Below, one piece after another: positions 17,894 to 25,708 of a stretch of 37,495 nt of DNA. How positions within the stretch are numbered: position 1 is the stretch's first letter; each line of letters begins with the position of its first letter. The stretch spans positions 1 to 37,495 of the forward strand of contig JARLJD010000170.1 in assembly GCA_031291395.1 (NCBI GenBank), given 5' to 3'. Under the pieces are notes generated by a model. It worked only from the letters and a program-made list of their open reading frames with translations, did no database searches and was not told the origin of the DNA. Position numbers and translations under genes: made by a program. Source of the DNA: Alphaproteobacteria bacterium. Lineage in GTDB: Bacteria > Pseudomonadota > Alphaproteobacteria > UBA9219.

Positions 17894-18712
17894 ATGTCCT
17901 CCACCTGTCGCATCATCTCCGTCGTTAATCAAAAAGGCGGCGTGGGCAAGACCACGACGACGGTCAATCTGGCGACCGCGATGGCTGCCGTTGGCAAGCG
18001 CGTGCTGGTGGTCGATGCCGATCCGCAGGGCAATGCCTCGACAGGATTCGGGGTCGTGCGCGCCGATCGCGGCGCGGGCTGCTATGAACTGATGTTCGAC
18101 GGCATGTCGGTTGAGGACGTCGCTGGGCCGACTGCCATCCCCAATCTCTCACTCATCACGTCTTCCGCCGATCTGGCGGGGGCAGAAATCCAGCTGGTCA
18201 CGGCGCCCCAACGCGAATACCGCATGAAAGACGCGCTCGATCGCAGCGCCAAGGATTACGACATTGTTTTTATCGATTGCCCGCCCTCCCTCAATCTCAT
18301 CACGCTCAATGCGCTGATCGCCTCGCACGCGCTGATGATCCCGCTGCAGCCGGAATTCTACGCGCTGGAAGGCGTCAGCAGCTTGCTGCAAACGGTCGAA
18401 GCCGTGCGCGCGCGCTTCAATCCTGAACTTGAAATCCAAGGCGTCATTTTGACGATGTACGATAAACGCAACAGCCTGTCCGACGCCGTGGCCAGCGACG
18501 TGCGCGCTTACTTCGGCGACAAGGTGTATGAAACCGTCATCCCCCGCAATGTGCGCGTGTCCGAAGCGCCCTCGCACGGCAAGCCGGTTTTGCTCTACGA
18601 TTTGAAATGCAGCGGCTCGCGCGCCTATATGCAATTGGCGAGCGAAGTTTTGAAACGTGAATTCGGCTATCTGGAAAAAACCGAGGCCGCGCGCAAGGCT
18701 GTGGGCGAATGA
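17894..18712 (+). CDS. parA: Chromosome-partitioning ATPase ParA (Soj)
   Basis: A 272-residue Walker-type ATPase that drives segregation of the replication origin with ParB. The deviant Walker A KGGVGKTTT is at residues 14-22 with the signature lysine at 14. Walker A-prime is LVVDADPQGNAS, and Walker B is IVFIDCPPSLNLIT. Length and the short N-terminus are those of chromosomal, not plasmid, ParA. It is followed 94 bases later by parB, which has its own candidate promoter. No canonical parS site (tgtttcacgtgaaaca) was found anywhere in the window. Confidence 0.97.
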   Translation: MSSTCRIISVVNQKGGVGKTTTTVNLATAMAAVGKRVLVVDADPQGNASTGFGVVRADRGAGCYELMFDGMSVEDVAGPTAIPNLSLITSSADLAGAEIQLVTAPQREYRMKDALDRSAKDYDIVFIDCPPSLNLITLNALIASHALMIPLQPEFYALEGVSSLLQTVEAVRARFNPELEIQGVILTMYDKRNSLSDAVASDVRAYFGDKVYETVIPRNVRVSEAPSHGKPVLLYDLKCSGSRAYMQLASEVLKREFGYLEKTEAARKAVGE

Positions 18713-18745
18713 CGGAAAAAACATGCCCTGCGTGTGATTTTTCCC

Positions 18746-18774
18746 TTGACAATCCGGCGGGCTTCGCCTACGCT
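18746..18774 (+). promoter_or_regulatory. Candidate sigma-70 promoter for parB
   Basis: A perfect -35 TTGACA (18746-18751), a 17-base spacer and a -10-like TACGCT (18769-18774), 33 bases before the parB ATG. This suggests that parB can be transcribed separately from parA. Confidence 0.5.
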
Positions 18775-18806
18775 GTCGGCGCAAGGAACAGAAAAAGGAA
18801 TCGTAT

Positions 18807-19715
18807 ATGAACAGCCCCAATCCTAAACCTCAACCCCTTGGCCGCGGACTCTCGGCGCTTTTTGGCGATGCCGACGCCTCTTATCAAGCGAGCGCGCACG
18901 CAGCGCCGCGCGCAGCGGATGCGACGGCCAAGCCGGGCATGATGCAGCGTTTGCCCGTGACGTGGCTCTCGTCCGGCAAGTTTCAGCCGCGCCGCAGTTT
19001 CGACGAGGAGGCGCTGAAAGAACTGGCCAACTCGATCCGCGAGCGCGGCATACTCGAACCGCTTTTGGTGCGCGCCGTGCCGAACGCGCGCGACAGTTAT
19101 GAAATTATCGCGGGCGAACGCCGCTGGCGCGCCGCGCAAATCGCGGGATTGCACGACGTGCCGGTGATGATTCGCCAGCTGACCGACCGCGAAGCGCTTG
19201 AATTCGGCATCATCGAAAATGTGCAGCGCGAGGATTTGTCGCCGCTTGAAGAAGGCGAAGGGTATAAAAGGCTGATCGAGGAATTCGACCATACGCAAGA
19301 AGCCTTGTCCAAAATCGTCGGCAAAAGCCGTCCGCATATCACCAATATGATTCGTTTGCTGGGCCTTCCCGAAGGCGTCAAGAAACTGATTGCCGAAGGC
19401 AAGCTGACGTCAAGCCACGCGCGCGCTTTGATTCCGGCGAAAAATCCACTAGCGATCGCGCAACAGATCGTCAAAAAAGGCTTGAACGTGCGTCAGGCGG
19501 AAACGCTGGCCAAACGCGATCAGGACAATCCCGAAATCCACAAAAAACAAGCCAAACCCGAAGACAGCGCCGACATCATTGCTTTGGAAAAAGAGCTGGA
19601 ACGCATCATCGGCCTCAAAGTCAAAGTCGTCACCAAAGGCAAATCGGGCATGTTGACCTTGTATTATACGGATCTCGATCAGCTTGACGATATTATTCTA
19701 AAACTGCGCGGGTGA
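18807..19715 (+). CDS. parB: Chromosome-partitioning protein ParB (Spo0J)
   Basis: A 302-residue DNA-binding CTPase that loads on parS and partners ParA. The extreme N-terminus contains the conserved LGRGLSALFGD motif that contacts ParA. The CTP-binding ParB/Srx domain carries GERRWRAA at residues 103-110 and the ENVQREDLSPLEEGEGYKRL segment. The helix-turn-helix domain follows (EALSKIVGKSRPHITNMIRL). The C-terminal dimerisation domain (GMLTLYYTDLDQLDDIILKL) is complete. A linker rich in Ala after residue 20 is normal. Length is typical for chromosomal ParB. Confidence 0.97.
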   Translation: MNSPNPKPQPLGRGLSALFGDADASYQASAHAAPRAADATAKPGMMQRLPVTWLSSGKFQPRRSFDEEALKELANSIRERGILEPLLVRAVPNARDSYEIIAGERRWRAAQIAGLHDVPVMIRQLTDREALEFGIIENVQREDLSPLEEGEGYKRLIEEFDHTQEALSKIVGKSRPHITNMIRLLGLPEGVKKLIAEGKLTSSHARALIPAKNPLAIAQQIVKKGLNVRQAETLAKRDQDNPEIHKKQAKPEDSADIIALEKELERIIGLKVKVVTKGKSGMLTLYYTDLDQLDDIILKLRG

Positions 19716-19872
19716 TTTTGGAAAACCCTCTTGCGTTGCGATTGTTTCCACACATTGGGTAAACATGAGCATCGCATAAGCGAATTCGTTTTTCTGTGAG
19801 TCGGATAAACCAAGCTGTAAGCGCGGTAGAATTTAGGTGTAGTCTCGCTTCCTTAGGTCACGAAGGTGCAGG

Positions 19873-20616
19873 ATGTCGATCATTCCCCCCGGGCTTGCCC
19901 TGAACCTGAATTTTTATTTGTCGGGCCCCTTGCCGTGCCCTTATTTTCCGGCGCAGGTGGAACGGAAATTATTTACGCGGCTGGGCAATACCGATCCTGC
20001 CGTGAATGCCGACGTCAACGCCGCTTTGTGCCGCGCTGGCTTTCGCCGCAGCCACGATGTCGTTTATCGCCCCGCGTGCAGCGCGTGCAACGCCTGCGTT
20101 CCCGTGCGCATTCCCGTGGAGTCTTTCATGCCTTCGCGCGCGCAGCGCCGCGTTGCCGCACACAATCGGGATTTGATCCGGCAATGCGCCGATCCTGTGC
20201 CGACGGCGGAGCTTTTCGCGCTATTTTCCGCCTATCAGCGCGCGCGCCACGGCGATAGCGATATGGCGCGGATGAGCGAAAGCGATTTCGCCGCGATGCT
20301 GCAAGAGGGACAGGCCGATACGCGATTGTTCATGTTGCGCGACGGCGGCGCGCTGAAAGGCTGCATGATCGCCGATAGCGTCGGCGACGGATTGTCCGCC
20401 GTTTACAGCTTTTTCTCGCCGCTTGAACCGCGCCGCAGCTTAGGCACGGAACTGATTTTGTTTTTGATCGATATCGCTGCAGCGCGCGGCCTGCCGTTTG
20501 TCTATCTGGGCTATTGGATAGAGTCGGCGCGCAAAATGGCTTATAAAGCGCGTTTTAGGCCGCTACAATTCCTCGGCCCCGACGGGTGGGGCGAAGCAAA
20601 GGAGCAGAGGCGATGA
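19873..20616 (+). CDS. bpt: Aspartate/glutamate leucyltransferase Bpt (Ate-like)
   Basis: A 247-residue aminoacyl-tRNA-protein transferase of the ATE/Bpt family, which attaches leucine to N-terminal Asp or Glu and so marks proteins for ClpS/ClpAP degradation. The N-terminal cysteine region has GPLPCPYFP (Cys22) and YRPACSACNACVPVRIPV (Cys69, Cys72, Cys75). The GNAT-like C-terminal half includes GLSAVYSFFSPLEPRRSLGT, then LPFVYLGYWIESARKMAYKA and FRPLQFLGPDGW, all family signatures. The stop overlaps the next small gene as ATGA. Whether it transfers Leu or Arg cannot be read directly; the bacterial short form favours Leu. Confidence 0.93.
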   Translation: MSIIPPGLALNLNFYLSGPLPCPYFPAQVERKLFTRLGNTDPAVNADVNAALCRAGFRRSHDVVYRPACSACNACVPVRIPVESFMPSRAQRRVAAHNRDLIRQCADPVPTAELFALFSAYQRARHGDSDMARMSESDFAAMLQEGQADTRLFMLRDGGALKGCMIADSVGDGLSAVYSFFSPLEPRRSLGTELILFLIDIAAARGLPFVYLGYWIESARKMAYKARFRPLQFLGPDGWGEAKEQRR

Positions 20617-20846
20617 GCATGCTTTCCCAAACTGTCTGGATCACGCTGTTGGGCGTGTCGCTGCTTTTTGTCGGCGGCCATGTCCTGTGGGTCTATGGCG
20701 CGCAAAAAGAGGGATCGAAAATCCCGTTGCCAGAGGCCGGAAGCAAAGCCGACGCGCCTCTGGTGCAATGGTTTTTTCTCTACGGCGCCGTAGCCTCTTT
20801 CGCCGGAATTGGCTGCCTTCTGACCGCCGCGATGATGATTTTGTAG
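20613..20846 (+). CDS. Small two-helix membrane protein
   Basis: A 77-residue protein with two predicted transmembrane helices (residues about 8-27, VWITLLGVSLLFVGGHVLWV, and about 55-76, FLYGAVASFAGIGCLLTAAM) joined by a polar loop with charged residues. The ATG overlaps the bpt stop (ATGA) and follows GGAGCAGAGG, so translation is coupled to bpt. The frame is open nine codons upstream inside bpt, but the overlapping ATG is the better start. No family recognised. Confidence 0.75.
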   Translation: MSMLSQTVWITLLGVSLLFVGGHVLWVYGAQKEGSKIPLPEAGSKADAPLVQWFFLYGAVASFAGIGCLLTAAMMIL

Positions 20847-20868
20847 CTAACTGATGCCGTATAAAGCG

Positions 20869-21082
20869 GCGGTCATAGCCCCTCTCCGCCCGCGCTTGCG
20901 GGGGGAGAGGGGAGATACAGAAATTTCCGTAAGCGCAAAACGCGAGAAGGGGTGAGGTGGGTGATCGGTCGTGTGAATAATCCCCGCCGCCCACCTCACC
21001 CCCTTCGTTCTATTGCTCTTGTTCGATGTTTTGTCCCCCCCCTCTCCCCCCGCGAAGAGCGGGCGGAGAGGGGTCATCAGCG
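20869..21082. repeat. MITE-like element, family B, copy 1
   Basis: About 214 bases with long terminal inverted repeats (cccctctccgcccgcgcttg at the left, its inverse ending gggcggagaggggtcat at the right) and an inner inverted pair (ggggtgaggtggg / cccacctcacccc). It lies between the convergent ends of the small membrane protein gene and tolR, filling nearly the whole gap. A closely similar element of the same size is at 28545-28758. Confidence 0.85.
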
Positions 21083-21125
21083 CAGCTTTGCTTGAAATTA
21101 TGCCCAGTTTGGCGACTCTTAATCG

Positions 21126-21566
21126 CTACTTTCCCTGCGGCAACTCCGCGACCAGCGCGACTTTTGTGAATCCCGCAGCGCTGATCGAGCCCATGATTTC
21201 CATGATCTTGCCATAGGCCAGTTGCCGGTCGCCGCGCACGAAGATGCGCGCGTCGGGGTTAGCTCCGGTAATGGCGCGAAGCTTGGGCACAAGCTCGTCG
21301 CCGGACAAGGGTTTGTCCTGCAAATAGACTTGCCCTTCGGCGTTGATGCTGACGACCAAAGGCTCCTTGTCCTGATGCACGGTATGCGCCTGCGTTTTAG
21401 GCAGATCGACCGGCACGGCGACCGTCATCATCGGCGCGGTGACCATAAAAACGACCAGAAGCACCAGCATCACGTCCACAAGCGGCGTGACGTTGATGTC
21501 GGAAACGGGACGGGTATAGCGGCGACGGCCTCGGCCGCCGCCGCCGCTCATCATTTGCGCCGCCAT
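21126..21566 (-). CDS. tolR: TolR, ExbD-family component of the Tol-Pal motor
   Basis: A 146-residue inner-membrane protein with a short cytosolic N-terminus rich in Gly and Arg. One transmembrane helix contains the essential aspartate (NVTPLVDVMLVLLVVFMV), and a periplasmic ExbD domain follows (DARIFVRGDRQLAYGKIMEI). With TolQ it forms the proton-driven motor that energises TolA and stabilises the cell envelope during division. The start lies 16 bases inside the tolQ end, so the two are coupled. The usual downstream tolA, tolB and pal are absent: the gene is followed directly by a MITE-like repeat and convergent genes. Confidence 0.95.
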   Translation of the reverse strand: MAAQMMSGGGGRGRRRYTRPVSDINVTPLVDVMLVLLVVFMVTAPMMTVAVPVDLPKTQAHTVHQDKEPLVVSINAEGQVYLQDKPLSGDELVPKLRAITGANPDARIFVRGDRQLAYGKIMEIMGSISAAGFTKVALVAELPQGK

Positions 21567-22339
21567 GCGGGCTCTCCTTCCGCGGCAGGCGCGGCGACGG
21601 CGCCACGCGAGTCTTCCAGATTGCGCGACAGAGTCGCGGTGAAATCATTGGCGAAATTCTCCAGCCGCGCGCTGTAACGCCCAATTTCAGTAGAAAATTT
21701 GTTAAAGGCCGTTGTGGCTGGAATAGCGGCGACAAGGCCGACCGCCGTCGCCAGCAAGGCTTCGGCGATGCCGGGCGCCACGACCGCGAGGCTGGTATTT
21801 TGCGCCTGCGCGATGCCGATAAAGCTGTGCATGATGCCCCAAACCGTGCCGAACAGGCCGATGAACGGCGCGACCGAGCCGACAGAGGCCAAAAAGGTCA
21901 TCCATGTTTCGACCATCGCCATTTCGCGGCCGATCGTGACCTGCAACACGCGGTCGATGCGCGACATGACGTTGGCGCGGCTGACGGGATTCAGGAACAA
22001 GCCTTTGTCCTGTGCGCTGCGCCATTCTTTCATGCCAGCGACGAAAACCGCCTGCATGGGATCGGACGGGCGCTTGATCTTGTCGTAAAGCATGTCGAGC
22101 GAACCGGCGGACCAGAAACGCTCCTCAAAAAACTCGGCCTTGCCCTTCAGGCGGCGCACTTTGCCGATTTTGTCGAAAATGATCGCCCAAGTCAGAACCG
22201 AGATCATCAAAAGCGCGACGATAATAACCTTGCCGATGATATCGGCATGCCCGAACAGCCCCATCAGGGACATATCGTTAGTGGTAACCGACCCTGCCAA
22301 TTGCAGGGCGTTAACGGCGGCGACGGGTGATGCATCCAT
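21551..22339 (-). CDS. tolQ: TolQ, MotA/TolQ/ExbB proton-channel component
   Basis: A 262-residue three-helix membrane protein forming the proton channel of the Tol-Pal system with TolR. The first transmembrane segment is at about 30-50 (IIGKVIIVALLMISVLTWAI). The conserved core ASVGSVAPFIGLFGTVWGIM and GIAEALLATAVGLVAAIPAT near residues 150-215 contains the family threonine and glycine positions. It has an N-terminal extension typical of alphaproteobacterial TolQ. It is separated from ybgC by 252 bases holding a long hairpin repeat, unlike the tight ybgC-tolQ arrangement in most relatives. Confidence 0.95.
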   Translation of the reverse strand: MDASPVAAVNALQLAGSVTTNDMSLMGLFGHADIIGKVIIVALLMISVLTWAIIFDKIGKVRRLKGKAEFFEERFWSAGSLDMLYDKIKRPSDPMQAVFVAGMKEWRSAQDKGLFLNPVSRANVMSRIDRVLQVTIGREMAMVETWMTFLASVGSVAPFIGLFGTVWGIMHSFIGIAQAQNTSLAVVAPGIAEALLATAVGLVAAIPATTAFNKFSTEIGRYSARLENFANDFTATLSRNLEDSRGAVAAPAAEGEPAWRRK

Positions 22340-22393
22340 AGGGGTAAGAGGGGGTTAGAGGGTTAACGCTATATAAGGCAAAATCCAAACCGG

Positions 22394-22477
22394 CGTCATC
22401 CCCGCGAAAGCGGGGATCCATCTTCCTTGCTTGCTTTCTTGCAGCCCAGATGGATCCCCGCTTTCGCGGGGATGACG
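22394..22477. repeat. Long hairpin repeat between ybgC and tolQ
   Basis: Near-perfect inverted repeat: left arm begins cgtcatccccgcgaaagcgg, right arm ends in its reverse complement, with a loop of the same type as the 16905-16988 element (cttgcttgctttcttg). It lies inside what is normally a contiguous ybgC-tolQ operon. Confidence 0.85.
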
Positions 22478-22591
22478 ATTTCAGGTGATGCGATCATACG
22501 CTGCCCCATCACCACGGATTTGATATTCGGAATAGGGAGGAAAGTCTAACATAAATTCCTCTGCGAAAGCCGACATGCAAAACCAGACGGT

Positions 22592-23020
22592 TTATCTTCC
22601 AAAAATTTGTCGTAATTGCGGCGGGAGGCGGGCGACTTTGCCTTCGGGAGTCACGGAAACGATGACGGTTTTAATTTCCGCCAGAATAACGGCGTCGCGC
22701 CGAAGGATCTGTTTGGCGGTTACAGAGGCCGCGCCAAGGTTAACAAATTCGGTTTCCACGTCGATCAGATCGTCAAGCCTTGCGGGGGCTTTATACTCGG
22801 CCTCAAGATGCCTGACCACCAGATAGACATGATGTTCCGCCAATAGATCCCGTTGGTTATGCCCGTTTTCGCGCAAAAGTTCGGTGCGCGCGCGTTCGGC
22901 GAATTTCAGGTAATTGGCATGATAAACCACGCCCCCCGCATCCGTGTCTTCGTAATAAACGCGGACGGGGAAGTGGTGGGGATCGAATTTTGTCGCTATT
23001 GCTTTATTGGTACTGTTCAC
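22592..23020 (-). CDS. ybgC: YbgC, Tol-Pal-associated acyl-CoA thioesterase
   Basis: A 142-residue hotdog-fold 4-hydroxybenzoyl-CoA thioesterase-type enzyme. The active-site segment YYEDTDAGGVVYHANYLKFAERAR contains the catalytic aspartate (of the DT-x-GVVYHANY signature). HLEAEYKAPARLDDLIDV and the rest of the hotdog sheet follow. YbgC hydrolyses short acyl-CoAs and is nearly always next to tolQ. The start overlaps the end of the upstream solute-binding gene as ATGA, so it belongs to the ruv-SBP-tol transcription unit. Confidence 0.93.
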   Translation of the reverse strand: MNSTNKAIATKFDPHHFPVRVYYEDTDAGGVVYHANYLKFAERARTELLRENGHNQRDLLAEHHVYLVVRHLEAEYKAPARLDDLIDVETEFVNLGAASVTAKQILRRDAVILAEIKTVIVSVTPEGKVARLPPQLRQIFGR

Positions 23021-23889
23021 TGGATCCGTTCCGGCGCAGCAAAGGGATGGGACACTCGGAACGAGACGTTAGGAGGAACGCCATATTTGTCGAGCATTTT
23101 ATTGACGAATCCGCTGTTCACAAGTTGGGTCAGGGCGGAATCAAGCATTGTTTTCAAAGCCAAATCGCCTTGGGGCAGGGCAATCGTTGCGGGAAAGACG
23201 AGCAAAGGATGATCGGGATCGAGCCTTTTTACTTTGCCGGGATTGTTTTTGTCGAACCGGATGCCGGTCGTGGCATCCTCGAAAGCGATGTCGGCTTTTC
23301 CGGTCGATACGTTCAGCAGGTTTTGGCCGGCGTCCGTCATGTTGGGCATTGACAAAACTTTGGCTTTCGGAAAATCCATTTGAACGATGAAATTGGTCAC
23401 TTCCCCGTCTGTCGTGGAAACGGTAACGGATGGATCATTGGCCGCGGCAACGCCGTTATCGAATCGCGCGTCGTTTGCACGGACATAAGGGAACAGCGCG
23501 CCGTAATAAAGCGGCATCGTATAGCCGACATAACGGCCTTCCAGCGGCTCCATCCAGTAATCGGTGCAAATGGCGTCTATCCTGCCGCTGCGCAAAGCCT
23601 CTACCGTGTTGCCCCAACCGACTTCTTCCGACCAATCGACTTTGATTTGCAAGAGCTTTCCTGCTTCGTTCATCGTGTCGACAATAACGCCCGATAAGTT
23701 ACCTGTGTTCGGGTCTTTGACAACATGTGGGGGATCGATAACATAGCCGCACCGCAACACTCCCGTGCGCATCACGCGTTCATAGGTCGTTTCCATTTTT
23801 GCGGTATTCAGCGTTTCCTTGTGCAGGACAAAGTTTTGCACAAAAAGCGCGATAACGACCGCGACAATAACCAACAGAAAATTTTTCAT
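23017..23889 (-). CDS. SBP_bac_3 solute-binding paralogue (third in transcription order)
   Basis: A 290-residue periplasmic solute-binding protein of the polar-amino-acid family (PF00497 type). The N-terminus is a hydrophobic helix (residues about 4-20, FLLVIVAVVIALFVQNF) directly followed by VLHKET, with no obvious signal-peptidase site or lipobox, so it may stay membrane-anchored. The mature domain has LRCGYVIDPPH, DPNTGNLSGVIVDTM, WSEEVGWGNTVEALRSGRID and YTMPLYYGALFPYV, as in amino-acid binding proteins. The stop overlaps ybgC as ATGA. No permease or ATPase gene is nearby. Ligand unknown; a signalling or scavenging role is as likely as transport. Confidence 0.88.
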   Translation of the reverse strand: MKNFLLVIVAVVIALFVQNFVLHKETLNTAKMETTYERVMRTGVLRCGYVIDPPHVVKDPNTGNLSGVIVDTMNEAGKLLQIKVDWSEEVGWGNTVEALRSGRIDAICTDYWMEPLEGRYVGYTMPLYYGALFPYVRANDARFDNGVAAANDPSVTVSTTDGEVTNFIVQMDFPKAKVLSMPNMTDAGQNLLNVSTGKADIAFEDATTGIRFDKNNPGKVKRLDPDHPLLVFPATIALPQGDLALKTMLDSALTQLVNSGFVNKMLDKYGVPPNVSFRVSHPFAAPERIQ

Positions 23890-23927
23890 GCGCCGTCTCC
23901 TTCATCCTTTATTTCATCAGATTTTTA

Positions 23928-24782
23928 TCACCGCCGCGTCGTCTCCCGCACATAGCTGTTCGGAACGGTTTCGTATGTGTCGATGAACTGGTCGATCAGG
24001 CGCGAGTTGAACATTTCGCGCAAGCCGTTATCGATCATTTCCTTGAATTCATATTCGCCGCGTGGCAGCAAAAGGACGTTCGGCACAACCATAAGGGGAT
24101 GATCGTCGGGCGTTATTTGTTGCAGGCTGTCGGGATTGTTCTGCATAAATTCATGTACGACCAAAGGCTCGGCAAAAACAAGGTCGGCCTTTCCGGTTGT
24201 GACCTGCATAAGAAGATCGCTGAACGGAGACGTTTGCGGCAGCGACACCTGCTGCGCGTTCGGGAAGAATTGTTTGGCGAAAACACTGGTCTGCTCGCCG
24301 TCCAGCGTTGCGATTTTAATCTGCGGATTATCAAGCTTTTTGATGTCGCCAGTCAGGTCTGTTCGGCCTTTCTTGGCCCAAACATGAACGGGGCTGTAAT
24401 AAAGCGGAATCGAAAAATCCGCGCTGCGGGCGCGACCGGCATTCAGCGCGGTCGGCGAGCAGATCAGATCGTAGCGTTTGGCGTTCAAGCCTTCGATCTG
24501 TTCTCCCCAACCCACTTCCTCGACCCAGTCGATTTTCAGACTCAGATTTTCGGCAAGGCGCGTGATGATATCGTAATAAATGCCGCTCATTTTTCCCGTA
24601 TTGGGGTCTTTCATAAAGCCGATTGAATAAGGCGTATAGCCGCACCGCAACGTTCCCGTGCGCATCACGCGTTCATACGCCGTTTCCGTTTTTGCCGTGT
24701 CGTGCGCCTCCTTGTGCAGGACAAAGTTCTGCACAACAAGCGCGAGCGCAGCCGCAACGATAACAAGCAGAAAATTTTTCAT
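23928..24782 (-). CDS. SBP_bac_3 solute-binding paralogue (middle)
   Basis: A 284-residue paralogue of its two neighbours. The first 45 or so residues are almost the same as theirs (hydrophobic helix, [32 protein letters not shown]), while the binding domain is much more diverged. Recognisable segments are DPNTGKMSGIYYDIITRL, DWVEEVGWGEQIEGL, and RSADFSIPLYYSPVHVWA with the conserved FSIPLYY typical of ligand-binding lobe 1. A hinge region and second lobe follow (GKADLVFAEPLVVHEFMQ). Probably periplasmic and anchored by the N-terminal helix. It lies 38 bases from the downstream paralogue and 62 from the upstream one. Confidence 0.88.
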   Translation of the reverse strand: MKNFLLVIVAAALALVVQNFVLHKEAHDTAKTETAYERVMRTGTLRCGYTPYSIGFMKDPNTGKMSGIYYDIITRLAENLSLKIDWVEEVGWGEQIEGLNAKRYDLICSPTALNAGRARSADFSIPLYYSPVHVWAKKGRTDLTGDIKKLDNPQIKIATLDGEQTSVFAKQFFPNAQQVSLPQTSPFSDLLMQVTTGKADLVFAEPLVVHEFMQNNPDSLQQITPDDHPLMVVPNVLLLPRGEYEFKEMIDNGLREMFNSRLIDQFIDTYETVPNSYVRETTRR

Positions 24783-24844
24783 GCGTTATTCCTCTTCAAT
24801 CGCTGTTTCGTCGGGTTATTCATACTATTTTTGCGCTCCTTTAA

Positions 24845-25708
24845 CTAACGAAGTCGTGAGGGAGGCGGGAAGTAGGCGGCGTCATAATCTTTACCCAGAT
24901 CGTTGCGTAGAATTTGATCTATAGTCCCGCTGTCGATCAAATTATTGGACGATGCGTTGATCAGGTTGAGCAATTCAATCTCATGAATCTCTACTGCCAA
25001 AGATGCCGAAAACGTCATAAGTGGGCGCGAGAACTCGATCTTGCGCAAAACATTTGCGGGGTTGCTGGCATTGAACGAAGTCAAGTTGCTGGGGCCGCTG
25101 AGAGTCAGATCGGCCTTTTGGGAAATGACGTTAAGAAACAATTCAGCCTCACCGCCCGTAGCGCCCTTATAGACAAGCTGCGCTTTAGGGAACAAGCGGC
25201 GGGCGACTTCCTCGGACATATCGCCCATATTGACCGCTATGCGTATGTCGGGCTGATTGATGCGCTCCCTGTCGTTGTCAAACCGTGTGTCGCCGTCTCG
25301 CGCATAAGCTTCAATCGTCGAGAAAGAGAGCGGCGTCGAAAATGCCAGAACGCGTCCCCGCTGAGGCGTTGCAAACGTGTTCGTGCAGAAAGCGTCTGCC
25401 TTGCCGCTTTGCAATGTGGCGGCAATGTCGCCCCAATCAATTTCCGGCCCCCATTCGATCTTCAAACCGCTAACCTGCTCGAATGCAGTCATAATGTCAT
25501 ACGAAACGCCGCTGAGTTTTCCCGTATTGGGGTCTTTATCGAAAAATGGGGGATAAAGCGCATAAGCGCAGCGCAATGTTCCCGTCCGCATCACGCGCTC
25601 ATACGCCGTTTCCGTTTTTGCGGTATTCTGCGTTTCCTTGTGCAGGACAAAGTTCTGGATAAAAAGCGCGAGGGCGACCGCGACGATAACCAGCAGGAGA
25701 TTTTTCAT
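24845..25708 (-). CDS. SBP_bac_3 solute-binding paralogue (first, coupled to ruvB)
   Basis: A 287-residue paralogue whose start ATG overlaps the ruvB stop as ATGA (25705-25708), so it is translationally coupled to a DNA-repair gene. It has the same N-terminal helix and [19 protein letters not shown] segment as the other two. The binding domain has [60 protein letters not shown] and [19 protein letters not shown]. It differs most in the second lobe, so it probably has a different ligand. The C-terminus ends in a Tyr/Pro-rich tail ([11 protein letters not shown]). No transporter partner is present. Confidence 0.88.
   Translation of the reverse strand: MKNLLLVIVAVALALFIQNFVLHKETQNTAKTETAYERVMRTGTLRCAYALYPPFFDKDPNTGKLSGVSYDIMTAFEQVSGLKIEWGPEIDWGDIAATLQSGKADAFCTNTFATPQRGRVLAFSTPLSFSTIEAYARDGDTRFDNDRERINQPDIRIAVNMGDMSEEVARRLFPKAQLVYKGATGGEAELFLNVISQKADLTLSGPSNLTSFNASNPANVLRKIEFSRPLMTFSASLAVEIHEIELLNLINASSNNLIDSGTIDQILRNDLGKDYDAAYFPPPSRLR

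Noticed and set aside
15019-19715. Replication origin near mnmG-rsmG-parA-parB
   Set aside because: This gene order is often near oriC in bacteria, but I see no cluster of DnaA boxes (only isolated near-matches) and no canonical parS site.
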